DNA of 64,000 nt from Candidatus Zixiibacteriota bacterium (lineage in GTDB: Bacteria; Zixibacteria; MSB-5A5; GN15; FEB-12). How positions within the stretch are numbered: position 1 is the stretch's first letter; each line of letters opens with the position of its first letter. Of the stretch, positions 37,534-46,272 are shown piece after piece. The position numbers and the translations under genes were made by a program. Location: positions 1 through 64,000 of the forward strand of contig JAJRSF010000011.1 of the NCBI GenBank assembly GCA_024278935.1, read 5' to 3'. The notes under the pieces were generated by a model, which searched no databases, was not told the DNA's origin, and saw only the letters and a list, made by a program, of their open reading frames with translations.

Positions 37534-38400
37534 TTATGTTTTCAGAGCCTCTGCTCCGGCAACAACTTCAAGTAGTTCTTTGGTAATCTGTGCTTGACGT
37601 GCTTTGTTATATTCAAGGGTCAAGACATCAACCATCTCTTCTGCATTTGTGGTTGCGTTCCCCATCGCCATCATACGACTGCCATGCTCCGAAGCAATCG
37701 CTTCGGCAACAGCCATAATCATTTTTGAGGTCGCATAGTTCGGCAGAATAGCATCATAAATTGATTCAGGGTCTGGCTCAAATATGTAATCCATATTAAA
37801 ACCGGCTTCTTCATCAACATCAGGTTTTCCAATAGGAAGATACCGAGGATTAACTATTTTATACTTCACAGTAGAAATAAACTGAGTATAAAAAATATCA
37901 ATCTCATCGGTTTCACCAGAAAGAAAACGGTTGGTCAACAGCTTTACCATATCATGCACTTTGTCATAGTTAATAACCCCAGCCCAATCGCTGAAATTTT
38001 CTACAACAGTCCATTGTCGAGATTTAAAATAGTCATTACATTTTTTTCCAACAGTAACAACTTCAAGCTCAAACGCTTTGTTAGCTTCAAGCCATTCGGT
38101 CGCTTTCCGCAAAACATTGGCATTGTATGAACCACAAAGTCCTCTGTCTGATGTAATGACAACTAATGTTTTCTTTGTGACATCCCGCTCTTCAAAATAC
38201 GGATGAGGGATATCCTCAGCCGAAGCAGTCGCCAAATGCGAAAGCATCAGGTCAAGTTTGTCAGAATATGGTCTCGCTTCTTCAACCAATTGTTGCGCCC
38301 GACGAAGTTTTGATGCTGCCACCATCTCCATCGCTTTGGTTATACGCGTGGTTGACTGAACCGATTTAATTCTTCTTTTGACTTCTCGTAAAGTAGCCAT
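37534..38400 (-). CDS. atpG: F1 ATP synthase gamma subunit
   Basis: 288 residues. The N-terminal helix (REVKRRIKSVQSTTRITKAMEMVAASKL) and the C-terminal coiled-coil partner (LEYNKARQAQITKELLEVVAGAEAL) form the rotor shaft; the middle has VVITSDRGLCGSYN. The 49-base gap after atpA is ordinary. Confidence 0.97.
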   Translation of the reverse strand: MATLREVKRRIKSVQSTTRITKAMEMVAASKLRRAQQLVEEARPYSDKLDLMLSHLATASAEDIPHPYFEERDVTKKTLVVITSDRGLCGSYNANVLRKATEWLEANKAFELEVVTVGKKCNDYFKSRQWTVVENFSDWAGVINYDKVHDMVKLLTNRFLSGETDEIDIFYTQFISTVKYKIVNPRYLPIGKPDVDEEAGFNMDYIFEPDPESIYDAILPNYATSKMIMAVAEAIASEHGSRMMAMGNATTNAEEMVDVLTLEYNKARQAQITKELLEVVAGAEALKT

Positions 38401-38449
38401 AGTTTATTTTATCTTTCAAAAAGCGTTCACAACAGTAAACGCTGTCTTT

Positions 38450-39961
38450 TTATTCTGCTTTAAACTGACTCTTAAAAGCTGCGACTGCTTTTTCAAGCTC
38501 AGCTTTTGTTGAATCAGAAATTTGTAATTCTTTTTCCATGGTATGTTTGATATCTGGATATTTTTTATCACAGAATTCAACAAGTTCTTTAGCAAACCGT
38601 TGAATATCTTTTGTAGCAACATCATCCATATGACCTTGAGTCGCTGTCCAGATTTCGATAACTTGTTCCGCAATTGGCAAAGGCACATATTGTCCCTGCT
38701 TGAGCAGTTCAACCATTTTTTCACCACGGTTCAATTGCTTTTGAGTTGCTTCATCTAAGTCAGAACCAAACTGCGTAAAGGCAGCAAGTTCACGATACTG
38801 AGCTAAATCAAGTTTTAATGAACCAGCGATTTTTTTCATCATCTTGGTTTGTGCGTTACCACCAACACGGGATACAGATACACCCACGTTAATAGCAGGA
38901 CGAACACCTGCGAAGAAAAGTTCTGATTCTAAAAATATCTGACCATCAGTAATAGAAATTACGTTTGTTGGAATATATGCCGATACATCACCAGCCTGTG
39001 TTTCAATAATCGGAAGAGCAGTGATAGAACCACCACCAAGTTTATCGGAAAGCTTAGAAGCTCTTTCAAGTAAACGAGAGTGACAGTAGAACACATCACC
39101 AGGATATGCTTCACGACCTGGAGGTCTACGAAGCAAAAGTGATAACTGACGATAGGCAGCTGCTTGTTTTGTTAAATCATCATAGACACAAAGCACATGC
39201 TTACCTGCAAACATAAATTCTTCCGCCATCGCACAACCAGCATACGGAGCGATGTACTGCAGTGGAGCAGGGTCAGTCGCAGATGCTACAACTACGATTG
39301 TATATTCCATAGCACCAGCTTTACTCAAGATTTCTACAACTTGAGAAACAGTAGATGATTTTTGACCGATAGCAACATAGACACAGATAACATCAGTATT
39401 TTTTTGATTGATAATTGTATCAATCGCAATCGCTGTTTTACCTGTTTGTCTGTCACCAATAATAAGTTCACGCTGACCACGACCGATTGGAATCATAGAG
39501 TCAATAGCTTTGAGACCAGTTTGAAGTGGTTCAGTCACAGGTTGACGTTCGATAACCGATGCCGCCATACCTTCAATAATACGAGTCTTATCAGTAGCGA
39601 TAGGACCTTTACCGTCGATAGGTTGTCCAAGCGGGTTTACTACACGACCGATAAGAGCTTCGCCTACCGGAACCGAGGCAACTTTACCTGTTCTGCGAAC
39701 AGTGTCACCTTCTTTAATTAAAGTGTCAGAGCCAAAAATCGCGGCACCAACATTGTCTTCTTCTAAGTTCAGCACCATACCATAGACATCACCAGGGAAT
39801 TGAATCAACTCAGACATCATGACGTCTTCAAGACCCCAGATACGAGCGATACCGTCACCAACTTGTAAAACGGTACCAACCGATTCCATTTCAAGTTTGG
39901 TTTCGAATTTTTCAATCTCTTGTTTTAGTACTGATGAGACTTCTTCAGGGTTGAGACCCAT
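38450..39961 (-). CDS. atpA: F1 ATP synthase alpha subunit
   Basis: 503 residues. The P-loop is GDRQTGKTA, the [13 protein letters not shown]-like motif is [19 protein letters not shown] with the arginine finger, and there is a beta-barrel N-domain. Length and motifs are standard, with a non-catalytic nucleotide site. Confidence 0.98.
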   Translation of the reverse strand: MGLNPEEVSSVLKQEIEKFETKLEMESVGTVLQVGDGIARIWGLEDVMMSELIQFPGDVYGMVLNLEEDNVGAAIFGSDTLIKEGDTVRRTGKVASVPVGEALIGRVVNPLGQPIDGKGPIATDKTRIIEGMAASVIERQPVTEPLQTGLKAIDSMIPIGRGQRELIIGDRQTGKTAIAIDTIINQKNTDVICVYVAIGQKSSTVSQVVEILSKAGAMEYTIVVVASATDPAPLQYIAPYAGCAMAEEFMFAGKHVLCVYDDLTKQAAAYRQLSLLLRRPPGREAYPGDVFYCHSRLLERASKLSDKLGGGSITALPIIETQAGDVSAYIPTNVISITDGQIFLESELFFAGVRPAINVGVSVSRVGGNAQTKMMKKIAGSLKLDLAQYRELAAFTQFGSDLDEATQKQLNRGEKMVELLKQGQYVPLPIAEQVIEIWTATQGHMDDVATKDIQRFAKELVEFCDKKYPDIKHTMEKELQISDSTKAELEKAVAAFKSQFKAE

Positions 39962-40047
39962 TATAGTTCTCCTAGCGGTGTGCCTTTATCAGGCAGTACC
40001 GTCATATTAAAAAATTTATTCTTACTATTTAATCGGTATACACAAAC

Positions 40048-40596
40048 CTAGTGTACCCGAACCTTTGCTAATTGTTCTTCTACCGCATTTAAACCATGCG
40101 AAACAGAACCGTCGATAATTTCATTGTGTAAAATTATAATCATTCCGCCAATAATAGATGGGTCGACTTTTTCTTCCAAGATAATTTCCAAATTTGTTTT
40201 CTTTTGCATCTTATCTTTTAATTTGATCCGTTCATCATCAAGTAAGGCAACAGCGGTAATAACAGAAACTCTGCCAATACCTCTTTTTGCTTCAACTAAG
40301 CGAGTGAACTCATCAATTATTTCAGGAAGAAAATTTACACGATTTTTATCAACTAACACGACTAAAAACTCAACAAAAAGCTTTTCAAGCCGAGATGAAA
40401 AAACAGTTCGAATTAACGAAAGTTTATTTTCATCGACTACTTGTGGAGCAGAAAGAAAAATAACCAGTGACTTATCTTTTGCTATCAGTTCTTGCAATGA
40501 AGAAAACTGATCATAGGCAACATCGATCATTCCTTTTTCTACAACAGATAAAAGGAGTGCGTTTGCGTATATTTTAGCAACTTCTTGAGATAACAC
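40048..40596 (-). CDS. atpH: F1 ATP synthase delta subunit
   Basis: 182 residues. The N-terminal helical domain (VAKIYANALLLSVVEKG) and the C-terminal EKVDPSIIGGMIIILHNEIIDGSVSHGLNAVEEQL match the OSCP/delta family, which links F1 to the b-subunit stalk. Confidence 0.95.
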   Translation of the reverse strand: MLSQEVAKIYANALLLSVVEKGMIDVAYDQFSSLQELIAKDKSLVIFLSAPQVVDENKLSLIRTVFSSRLEKLFVEFLVVLVDKNRVNFLPEIIDEFTRLVEAKRGIGRVSVITAVALLDDERIKLKDKMQKKTNLEIILEEKVDPSIIGGMIIILHNEIIDGSVSHGLNAVEEQLAKVRVH

Positions 40597-40600
40597 TTTG

Positions 40601-41083
40601 CTATACCTTTTCTACACCGTCAATAAAATTCGCGATTAGTTCACGATGTTTATTGTCGTCTAATTTTTCGTTGATAATTTTAGATGCTGCTTTGACAGTG
40701 ATAGTGACCATGTCATCTTTCAACTGTACTTTAGCTTTGGCAACATCGCGTTCTATTTCGGACTTAGCTTTATCGGCAATAACTTTGGCTTCTTTGTTGG
40801 CAGCAGTTTTAATCTCATCAGCAATAACTTTTGCCTGCGAGACAGCTTCAGTAATTTTGGCACGACGCTCATCATCAATTTGAGAGAGTTTTGCATTATA
40901 CTCAGCTGTTAATTTTTCAACTTCTGCCTGACCATCTTCAATTTTCTGGAACTCGCCTATGATTTTCTCACGGCGTTCATCCAGAAGACCTAAAATTGGT
41001 CCCCAAGCAAATTTCTTGAGAATCCATAAGGTTATCAAGAAACCAATAGTATGCGTTATATATAGTTGTACATTAAAGTCCAT
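40601..41083 (-). CDS. atpF: Fo ATP synthase b subunit
   Basis: 160 residues: one N-terminal membrane helix (THTIGFLITLWILKKFAWGPIL) then a long charged coiled coil (LLDERREKIIGEF ... ADKAKSEIERDVAKAKVQL). It forms the peripheral stalk. Only one b-type gene is present, so a homodimer is expected. Confidence 0.95.
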   Translation of the reverse strand: MDFNVQLYITHTIGFLITLWILKKFAWGPILGLLDERREKIIGEFQKIEDGQAEVEKLTAEYNAKLSQIDDERRAKITEAVSQAKVIADEIKTAANKEAKVIADKAKSEIERDVAKAKVQLKDDMVTITVKAASKIINEKLDDNKHRELIANFIDGVEKV

Positions 41084-41147
41084 TACTTCATTACCTCTTC
41101 ATTAATTATCAGAGAACAGTATTGTTCACCAAGACATATAATTGTCT

Positions 41148-41384
41148 TTAGTTCGCAATACTTCCTTGTAACATGAAGAAAACAACGAAAGCATAAATTG
41201 TTAATGCTTCAATAAATGCAGCACCAATAATCATACTAATTTGAATTTTGCCGGCGGCTTCAGGTTGACGACCCATAGCTTCCATAGCAGAACCAACAGC
41301 GCGACCAAGACCTAATCCAGAACCTACAGCTGCAAGGCCAACACCCATTGGTAATGCCCAAGCTAACATTGAATGATAATCCAT
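41148..41384 (-). CDS. atpE: Fo ATP synthase c subunit (proton type)
   Basis: 78 residues, two helices: the glycine-rich GVGLAAVGSGLGLGRAVGSA and IGAAFIEALTIYAFVVFFML, joined by the polar loop GRQPEA. The ion-binding Glu is followed by Ala (EAL), and the first helix lacks the Gln of Na+-binding rotors. This indicates proton coupling. Confidence 0.96.
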   Translation of the reverse strand: MDYHSMLAWALPMGVGLAAVGSGLGLGRAVGSAMEAMGRQPEAAGKIQISMIIGAAFIEALTIYAFVVFFMLQGSIAN

Positions 41385-41443
41385 TTTTAACTCCTTAAAA
41401 TATGTTTTTGTTTTAAACTTTATTTATTCTTATCTTATTTTTT

Positions 41444-42256
41444 CTAAGCGTGTGCTTCTTCATGAGGAAGCATTAGTAATATATAAATAGCTGACAACAT
41501 CGAGAACACTAACGCCTGAATAGTTGAAAGCAATAATCCTAACAAAATAAATGGTACGTTAAGCGGAATACCAACCGGAATGTCGACAAAGACATGCATC
41601 AGCGATATACCAAGTGACACAAAAGCAAAGACTAAAATATCTTCACCGGTAATATTACCAAACAAACGAGCCGCCAGTGAAACAGGTTTTACAAATTCGC
41701 CAATGATATGCAGAGGCAACATAAGTGGAACCATTGCCCATCCGATAACATCGCGAGGTTCGCCCATCAGGTGATCTATATAACCACCGATACCAAGTTT
41801 TCTGACTCCGGTGTATTGAGCGTATAAAAATACTAAAATTGCTAATGAAGCTGTGATCTCAAGTGAAGTTGATGGTGAAAAACCACCGGGAATAATACCG
41901 AGTAAGTTCATACCGAGGATATAGAAAAACAGTGTACCAACAAACGGAATATATTCTCTGGTATGTTTGCCTAGAATTGATTCAAAGAAATTATAGATAC
42001 CTTCAATAAGTGCTTCAAGAACATTTTGTAAAGGTCCCGGAATCATCTCACGTTTTCTGTAGACTAAAATTGAGATAATACAAAAGAAAACTGATATAGA
42101 AAAAGCGAATATGACCGGTTTAAACTCAGCCAATAATCCATCGTGGAAAAAAGTACCGATAACATCAGGTAAATGAGTTCCGCCTGAAGCATATATCAAA
42201 GTTGGAATGAGCGTAAGTAGAAACGCACTTGCGAATATTTTCACTATCTTTTTCAA
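41444..42256 (-). CDS. atpB: Fo ATP synthase a subunit
   Basis: 270 residues with about six membrane helices after an N-terminal signal-like segment. The essential Arg is in KPVSLAARLFGNITGEDIL, and the closing helix is LSTIQALVFSMLSAIYILLML. It forms the proton half-channels next to the c-ring. It lies 1 base after the small membrane gene upstream. Confidence 0.96.
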   Translation of the reverse strand: MKKIVKIFASAFLLTLIPTLIYASGGTHLPDVIGTFFHDGLLAEFKPVIFAFSISVFFCIISILVYRKREMIPGPLQNVLEALIEGIYNFFESILGKHTREYIPFVGTLFFYILGMNLLGIIPGGFSPSTSLEITASLAILVFLYAQYTGVRKLGIGGYIDHLMGEPRDVIGWAMVPLMLPLHIIGEFVKPVSLAARLFGNITGEDILVFAFVSLGISLMHVFVDIPVGIPLNVPFILLGLLLSTIQALVFSMLSAIYILLMLPHEEAHA

Positions 42257-42257
42257 A

Positions 42258-42674
42258 TTAAATCACCTTTTGTATCGTTTGGTTTTTCTCTTTTGAGTCC
42301 ATACCAAGCATGACCCGCCCAATTGCTTTTAACAACATTATGGCTAGAATTGTTGAAAAGCCATAAAGCAATAACATGACATCAAAATACTCAACAGACA
42401 TTAAATAATAGCCTGAGACATATAAAAGAGGGAATTTTACTAAACCGAGAACAAGCACCGAGGGACCATCAATACCGTCCGGCTTAAATGCTTCTTCGAC
42501 AAATTTTTTCAGTAGCATTAAATTGACTAAACCCCAGACACCGCCTGAAAAGAACGCCAAACCATCCCAAAGTCCGTAATTAACCACTCCAAATACGAGA
42601 GCAACCAATAAAACTATTCCGGAGGTTTTTAATGTACGTTCTATAAAGTCTAAATCTAATCTACTTTGAATCAT
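42258..42674 (-). CDS. AtpI-like small membrane protein in the atp operon
   Basis: About 138 residues with four predicted membrane helices (GIVLLVALVFGVVNYGLWDGLAFF, ...). I take the ATG at 42674 (MIQSRLDLDFIERTLK); the track start 11 codons earlier lies deeper inside atpZ. It overlaps atpZ by 14 bases. Its position between atpZ and atpB is that of AtpI, which helps c-ring assembly or Mg uptake, but identity by sequence is weak. Confidence 0.7.
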   Translation of the reverse strand: MIQSRLDLDFIERTLKTSGIVLLVALVFGVVNYGLWDGLAFFSGGVWGLVNLMLLKKFVEEAFKPDGIDGPSVLVLGLVKFPLLYVSGYYLMSVEYFDVMLLLYGFSTILAIMLLKAIGRVMLGMDSKEKNQTIQKVI

Positions 42675-42924
42675 TATCTTCTTTTTCAAAAGCTTCAGCT
42701 TTTTCAATCAATTTATATGTTTCTAAACCAGCTGAACCAAACCCTAAAATAACACCAATAATCAATAAAATTGGTTCGGTATCAAACTTTGAGTCCAACC
42801 ATCTACCACCAAACAAGCCAACCAATGGACCAGAAATCATAATTGCCGGTACCATCATCAACACGCTTGTTTGTATTAAGTCGTTGTTTTTCTTATCTTT
42901 AGGGCTTTTGTTCAAGATGCCCAT
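42661..42924 (-). CDS. atpZ: AtpZ/AtpI family protein
   Basis: 87 residues, two membrane helices: LMMVPAIMISGPLVGLFGGRWLDSKF, the family GxxxGxxLD-like turn, then PILLIIGVILGFGSAGLETY. The C-terminal tail is acidic. AtpZ-type proteins open most atp operons and support Fo assembly or ion loading. It is the first gene of the operon. Confidence 0.85.
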   Translation of the reverse strand: MGILNKSPKDKKNNDLIQTSVLMMVPAIMISGPLVGLFGGRWLDSKFDTEPILLIIGVILGFGSAGLETYKLIEKAEAFEKEDNDSK

Positions 42925-42949
42925 ACGCTATACCTCAATAATCAGGGAG

Positions 42950-42977
42950 AATATACTGACGGCTCTATTAAAGTCAA
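42950..42977 (-). promoter_or_regulatory. Promoter of the atp operon
   Basis: TTGACT, 16-base spacer, TATATT on the minus strand, about 25 bases before the atpZ ATG; CAGGGAG-type purines lie next to the -10. Confidence 0.6.
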
Positions 42978-43094
42978 CTCTTTTTTGTCTGTTTTCAACT
43001 AAAAAAGTGAAATAATTCTATTTTTTTCTCTTTCAAACTACGCCATAATCTAAGTTTGCATAGGTCTATGAAATCAGACTTTATTGGGAATCTT

Positions 43095-43520
43095 TTAGTG
43101 AAATTGTGGAAGAAGATAGAGCATGTAGTAAACCAACATGCCGGTAATCGAAACATACATCCAGACAAACCAAATATATTTTGCTACTCTCTTATGTTTC
43201 TCAAAATTACCTGTAAATGCCTGCCTGACAATATAGATTATAAACGGCAACTGCACCGCCGCAAGTATGACATGCGGTATAAGTATGATAAAATAAACGG
43301 TACGAGTCCAATCATGAAACGGATATGGCACCGAGCCGACTTCAAAATGATAAATCAGATACGACACCAGAAAGGTCGCCGTAGAACACAAAGCAGCTAC
43401 CATAAACTTTTTATGTCGCTCCTTGTTCCCTTTTTTAATATTGATAAACCCAAAAGTGAGCAAAATTGCTGATGTCATGTTCAGCAAAACATTGAGTGTC
43501 GGAAGGTCTGTAAAGTGCAT
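43095..43520 (-). CDS. DUF420/CtaM-like oxidase assembly protein
   Basis: 141 residues, about four membrane helices, with the DUF420 pattern LPTLNVLLN, KGNKERHKKFM, YHFEVGS, HVILAAVQLPFI and NFEKHKRVAKYIWFVWMYVSITG. In Bacillus and Staphylococcus CtaM is needed for activity of heme A-type oxidases. It is last in the long respiratory operon, 4 bases after the interrupted SCO gene. Confidence 0.9.
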   Translation of the reverse strand: MHFTDLPTLNVLLNMTSAILLTFGFINIKKGNKERHKKFMVAALCSTATFLVSYLIYHFEVGSVPYPFHDWTRTVYFIILIPHVILAAVQLPFIIYIVRQAFTGNFEKHKRVAKYIWFVWMYVSITGMLVYYMLYLLPQFH

Positions 43521-43524
43521 ATCG

Positions 43525-44109
43525 CTATAACATCCGTTCGATATCGTTTTGAAGTTTTAAAATTGACTCTTTTTCAATTCCGCTATAATCACCACGAATC
43601 TGCCCATCATAATCAACTAAAATAAACTTGGTCGAATGCGCCCCGGGGAGATCATCGGCTCCCAATTTAAAGCCACCCTCACACAAAAGTATTACTGCGT
43701 TCATCTGAGCCGACAAAAAGACCCAACGGTCATCGTCGATACCTTGTTCGACCGCATAATTTTATAAAGCAAGCAGCGTGTCATATTCAGGGTCTACCGA
43801 AACCGAGACAAACTGTACCTTTGGCTGATTTTCAAAATGACGATACAACTCCCCCATCAAATTCGACATAATCGGGCAGGGACCTTTACAACGGGTAAAC
43901 ATAAAATCGACAACGCTCAGCTTCCCTTTCATATTTTCCAACCCAAAAGGGACTGAGTCCTGCGTGACAAACTCAAACTGTGGCACTTCTGTAAAATACG
44001 GCAAAGTATTTTCGCTCTCAGATTGTTCGTACAAAAATTTGCTCGCAATGCCGATTCCGACAAGAGCAATTATTATGACAAAAGTTCGGATAATAACAAT
44101 AGGTCTCAT
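43525..44109 (-). pseudogene. SCO/SenC copper-chaperone gene with an in-frame stop
   Basis: Rebuilt product of about 194 residues: N-terminal membrane anchor, thioredoxin-like fold with the copper motif TRCKGPCP, VSVSVDPEYDT, and a late KLGADDLPGAHSTKFILVDYDG with the third copper ligand His. The frame is interrupted by TAA at 43762-43764 between DTLLAL and NYAVEQGIDDDRWVF; both sides read as normal SCO sequence in the same frame. One base change (AAA to TAA) would explain it. An intact SCO homologue sits at 48913, which could cover the loss. Confidence 0.9.
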
Positions 44110-44112
44110 GCT

Positions 44113-45033
44113 TTAATTCTTTTCTAATTTTTGAACGCTTAGATATAATAACAACACTGCTCCAATAAACAATGATGCTACCCACAAATGAAAGACCTGT
44201 GTAATCGGTTGAGTTGCTACCACCATAAAAGTGACACCGATAATCAACTGTACCGTCACCGCTCCTGCCATAAACAGAATCGAACGACGAGCCAAAAGTG
44301 TCAGTTGTTCTTTATGCTTGAGACATTTCACGGCTACATGCAATCCAAAAGCAACTACAAATACGCCAACAGTCATATGCATATGGTTAAACATACCGAC
44401 TTTACTCAGCCATTCAATTGATGTTAAGTTCGGAAATTCACGCATTGCCATTTCAATACCAGAACGTACTTGGGTACCGATTAAAAGTTGTACAAAGCCG
44501 GCAATCCATAACACTTTGATCTGCCCCGAAAGTTTGACCGGGAGCTTTTCTTTGACTTCTTCTTTTTCGTCTTGATAAGCATGGAATGTCGCATATATCA
44601 TGAGCGATACGATTAGCAAGGCAAGCAACATATGCACCGTAATTACCACAGGTTCAAGCAACGATGAAATAACTTTGGCACCTTGCAGACCTGTTATAGC
44701 AGTAAGTAAAGCTGCCGCACTTGTAGCGTACAGAACTTTTTTATTATCTCTGAATTTCATAATAGCCCACACCGCCACAGTCAGTATAAGTAGCCCGACT
44801 AACATACCGCAAACTCTGTTAGAGTACTCTATCCAAGCTAATGTTATGTTAAACTGATCGACCATTTCAGGTGGAACTTGGTCTAGTGATGTTGGCGGAA
44901 TCCATCGTCCGAAACAGGTCGGCCAGTCAGGACAGCCTAATCCGGCGCCTGATACTCGTACCAGTCCCCCGACAAAAATGAGCATGTATGTTGCAATTGT
45001 TGTGAAAAAAGAAAACTTGCGGAATGATTTCAT
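44113..45033 (-). CDS. ctaA: Heme A synthase
   Basis: COX15/CtaA family, about 306 residues and eight membrane helices. The N-terminal motif FVGGLVRVSGAGLGCPDWPTCFGRW has the conserved cysteine pair. Internal WIEYSNRVCGMLVG carries the catalytic Glu and Arg region, and histidines lie in TVHMLLAL and MFNHMHM. It oxidises heme O to heme A for the aa3-type oxidase. The ATG at 45033 has GAGGA upstream; the start 14 codons earlier in the track is rejected. Confidence 0.95.
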   Translation of the reverse strand: MKSFRKFSFFTTIATYMLIFVGGLVRVSGAGLGCPDWPTCFGRWIPPTSLDQVPPEMVDQFNITLAWIEYSNRVCGMLVGLLILTVAVWAIMKFRDNKKVLYATSAAALLTAITGLQGAKVISSLLEPVVITVHMLLALLIVSLMIYATFHAYQDEKEEVKEKLPVKLSGQIKVLWIAGFVQLLIGTQVRSGIEMAMREFPNLTSIEWLSKVGMFNHMHMTVGVFVVAFGLHVAVKCLKHKEQLTLLARRSILFMAGAVTVQLIIGVTFMVVATQPITQVFHLWVASLFIGAVLLLYLSVQKLEKN

Positions 45034-45134
45034 CTGATCCTCATCATGTAAATATTTTATGTACGGTACGTACAATATTCACATAAATGATAGATTAATA
45101 CGCACGCCCAATCAAGTTAATTGTTTTGTATGGA

Positions 45135-45154
45135 AGGTCTCGCTTTTGAGACCT
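45135..45154. repeat. Hairpin AGGTCTC/GAGACCT between subunit IV and ctaA
   Basis: Seven-pair stem with a 6-base loop. The T-rich tail follows on the plus strand although all nearby genes are on the minus strand, so as a terminator it points the wrong way. Probably an interspersed repeat or mRNA structure. Confidence 0.5.
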
Positions 45155-45170
45155 GCCTTTTTATTTATTT

Positions 45171-45611
45171 TTAGTGTGTCGTATCTATGACCACATCGGT
45201 TGTATCGGTTGAGATTGACAATGAATCTGCTATAGCGTGGGTCGTTGTATCGGCTGGCAGAGAATCGTAAATAACGGCATCTCTGATAGCTCCGGATTTA
45301 ATCTCGTATATATCACCCCGTCTGAGTGTATCAAACATTGTGATAACGATAAAAATTGCCAGAAAAACTATAGCCGAAAGAAATAACAGCAGATACAGTT
45401 TATTGTCATATTTCAAATGCATAAAATACATCGCAACCAGCGATGCTTTTATAGTCGCGATAGCCATCGCTATCAATAAATTGTAAGCTCCAAAATCTAT
45501 CCCGGCAGCATAGACTGTGCCGGCTGTAAGAAATATAAGTATTGATCCGATCCCTAAATAAATAGAAAGCGGAAGTACATGTGGTTCGTTTGTATGCGTA
45601 TTTTCAGTCAT
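45171..45611 (-). CDS. Cytochrome c oxidase subunit IV-type protein
   Basis: 146 residues: three membrane helices (YLGIGSILIFLTAGTVYAAGI, NLLIAMAIATIKASLVAMYFMHL, LLFLSAIVFLAIFIVITMF) matching the prokaryotic COX4 family, plus a Thr/Asp-rich C-terminal tail of about 40 residues (DTTTHAIADSLSISTDTTD) that is unusual. It lies 7 bases after subunit III. It probably stabilises the CuB centre. Confidence 0.9.
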   Translation of the reverse strand: MTENTHTNEPHVLPLSIYLGIGSILIFLTAGTVYAAGIDFGAYNLLIAMAIATIKASLVAMYFMHLKYDNKLYLLLFLSAIVFLAIFIVITMFDTLRRGDIYEIKSGAIRDAVIYDSLPADTTTHAIADSLSISTDTTDVVIDTTH

Positions 45612-45618
45612 AATCTAT

Positions 45619-46269
45619 CTACCCTACCAAGTAAAATAATGGAAATAGGAAAATCCAAATTAAATCAACTAAATGCCAGTATAAACCGGTCATTTCTATA
45701 TGAGTATAATATTGCGGGGAAAACTTACCCTGCTTCGTTTTAACAATCAGCCATAGAATCAAACACATTCCAACAAAGACATGAATACCATGCAGTCCTG
45801 TCATCAAAAAATATGCCGAGAAAAATACATGCGGATTGGTGCCTTCGATTCCGGTAAATGTATAAAAATGCCCTGGAAGTTGTCCAAGGTGAAACTTATG
45901 GGCATATTCGAAATATTTTACAACCATAAAAGTACCCGCTAAACCAAAAGTCGAAACCAAGTACCAGACTGTTTGTTTTAATCTGCCAAGCTGAATAGAG
46001 CGTATAGCAAGTGCCATTGTAATTGATGATGTAATCAAGACTATTGTATTTGTTGTCCCCATAGTAACATCTAAAACGGTATGAGCATTGATAAACATTT
46101 CAGGATACCAAGAACGGTATATTGCATAAAAGACAAAGAGACCGCCAAAGAGTAAAATTTCGGTTAATAAAAACAACCACATTCCAAGTTTTGCTGATTC
46201 CCGTTGCTGTTCGGCATCGGAAAAATGATGTTGCAAAAATTCAGGATGATCGCTGTGAGATTGGCTCAT
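45619..46269 (-). CDS. ctaE: Cytochrome c oxidase subunit III
   Basis: 216 residues with five membrane helices, the shorter bacterial form. It contains KLGMWLFLLTEILLFGGLFVFYAIYRSWYPE, FSAYFLMTGLHGIHVFVGM and GLYWHLVDLIWIFLFPLFYL, all family signatures. It helps sustain proton uptake. It starts 3 bases after subunit I ends. Confidence 0.97.
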   Translation of the reverse strand: MSQSHSDHPEFLQHHFSDAEQQRESAKLGMWLFLLTEILLFGGLFVFYAIYRSWYPEMFINAHTVLDVTMGTTNTIVLITSSITMALAIRSIQLGRLKQTVWYLVSTFGLAGTFMVVKYFEYAHKFHLGQLPGHFYTFTGIEGTNPHVFFSAYFLMTGLHGIHVFVGMCLILWLIVKTKQGKFSPQYYTHIEMTGLYWHLVDLIWIFLFPLFYLVG

Positions 46270-46272
46270 ATA

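Noticed and set aside
39362-39721. 119-residue ORF opposite atpA
   Set aside because: Antisense shadow of a highly conserved gene.
45135-45154. Terminator between subunit IV and ctaA
   Set aside because: The T-run is on the wrong strand for the genes here, so it is listed as a repeat.
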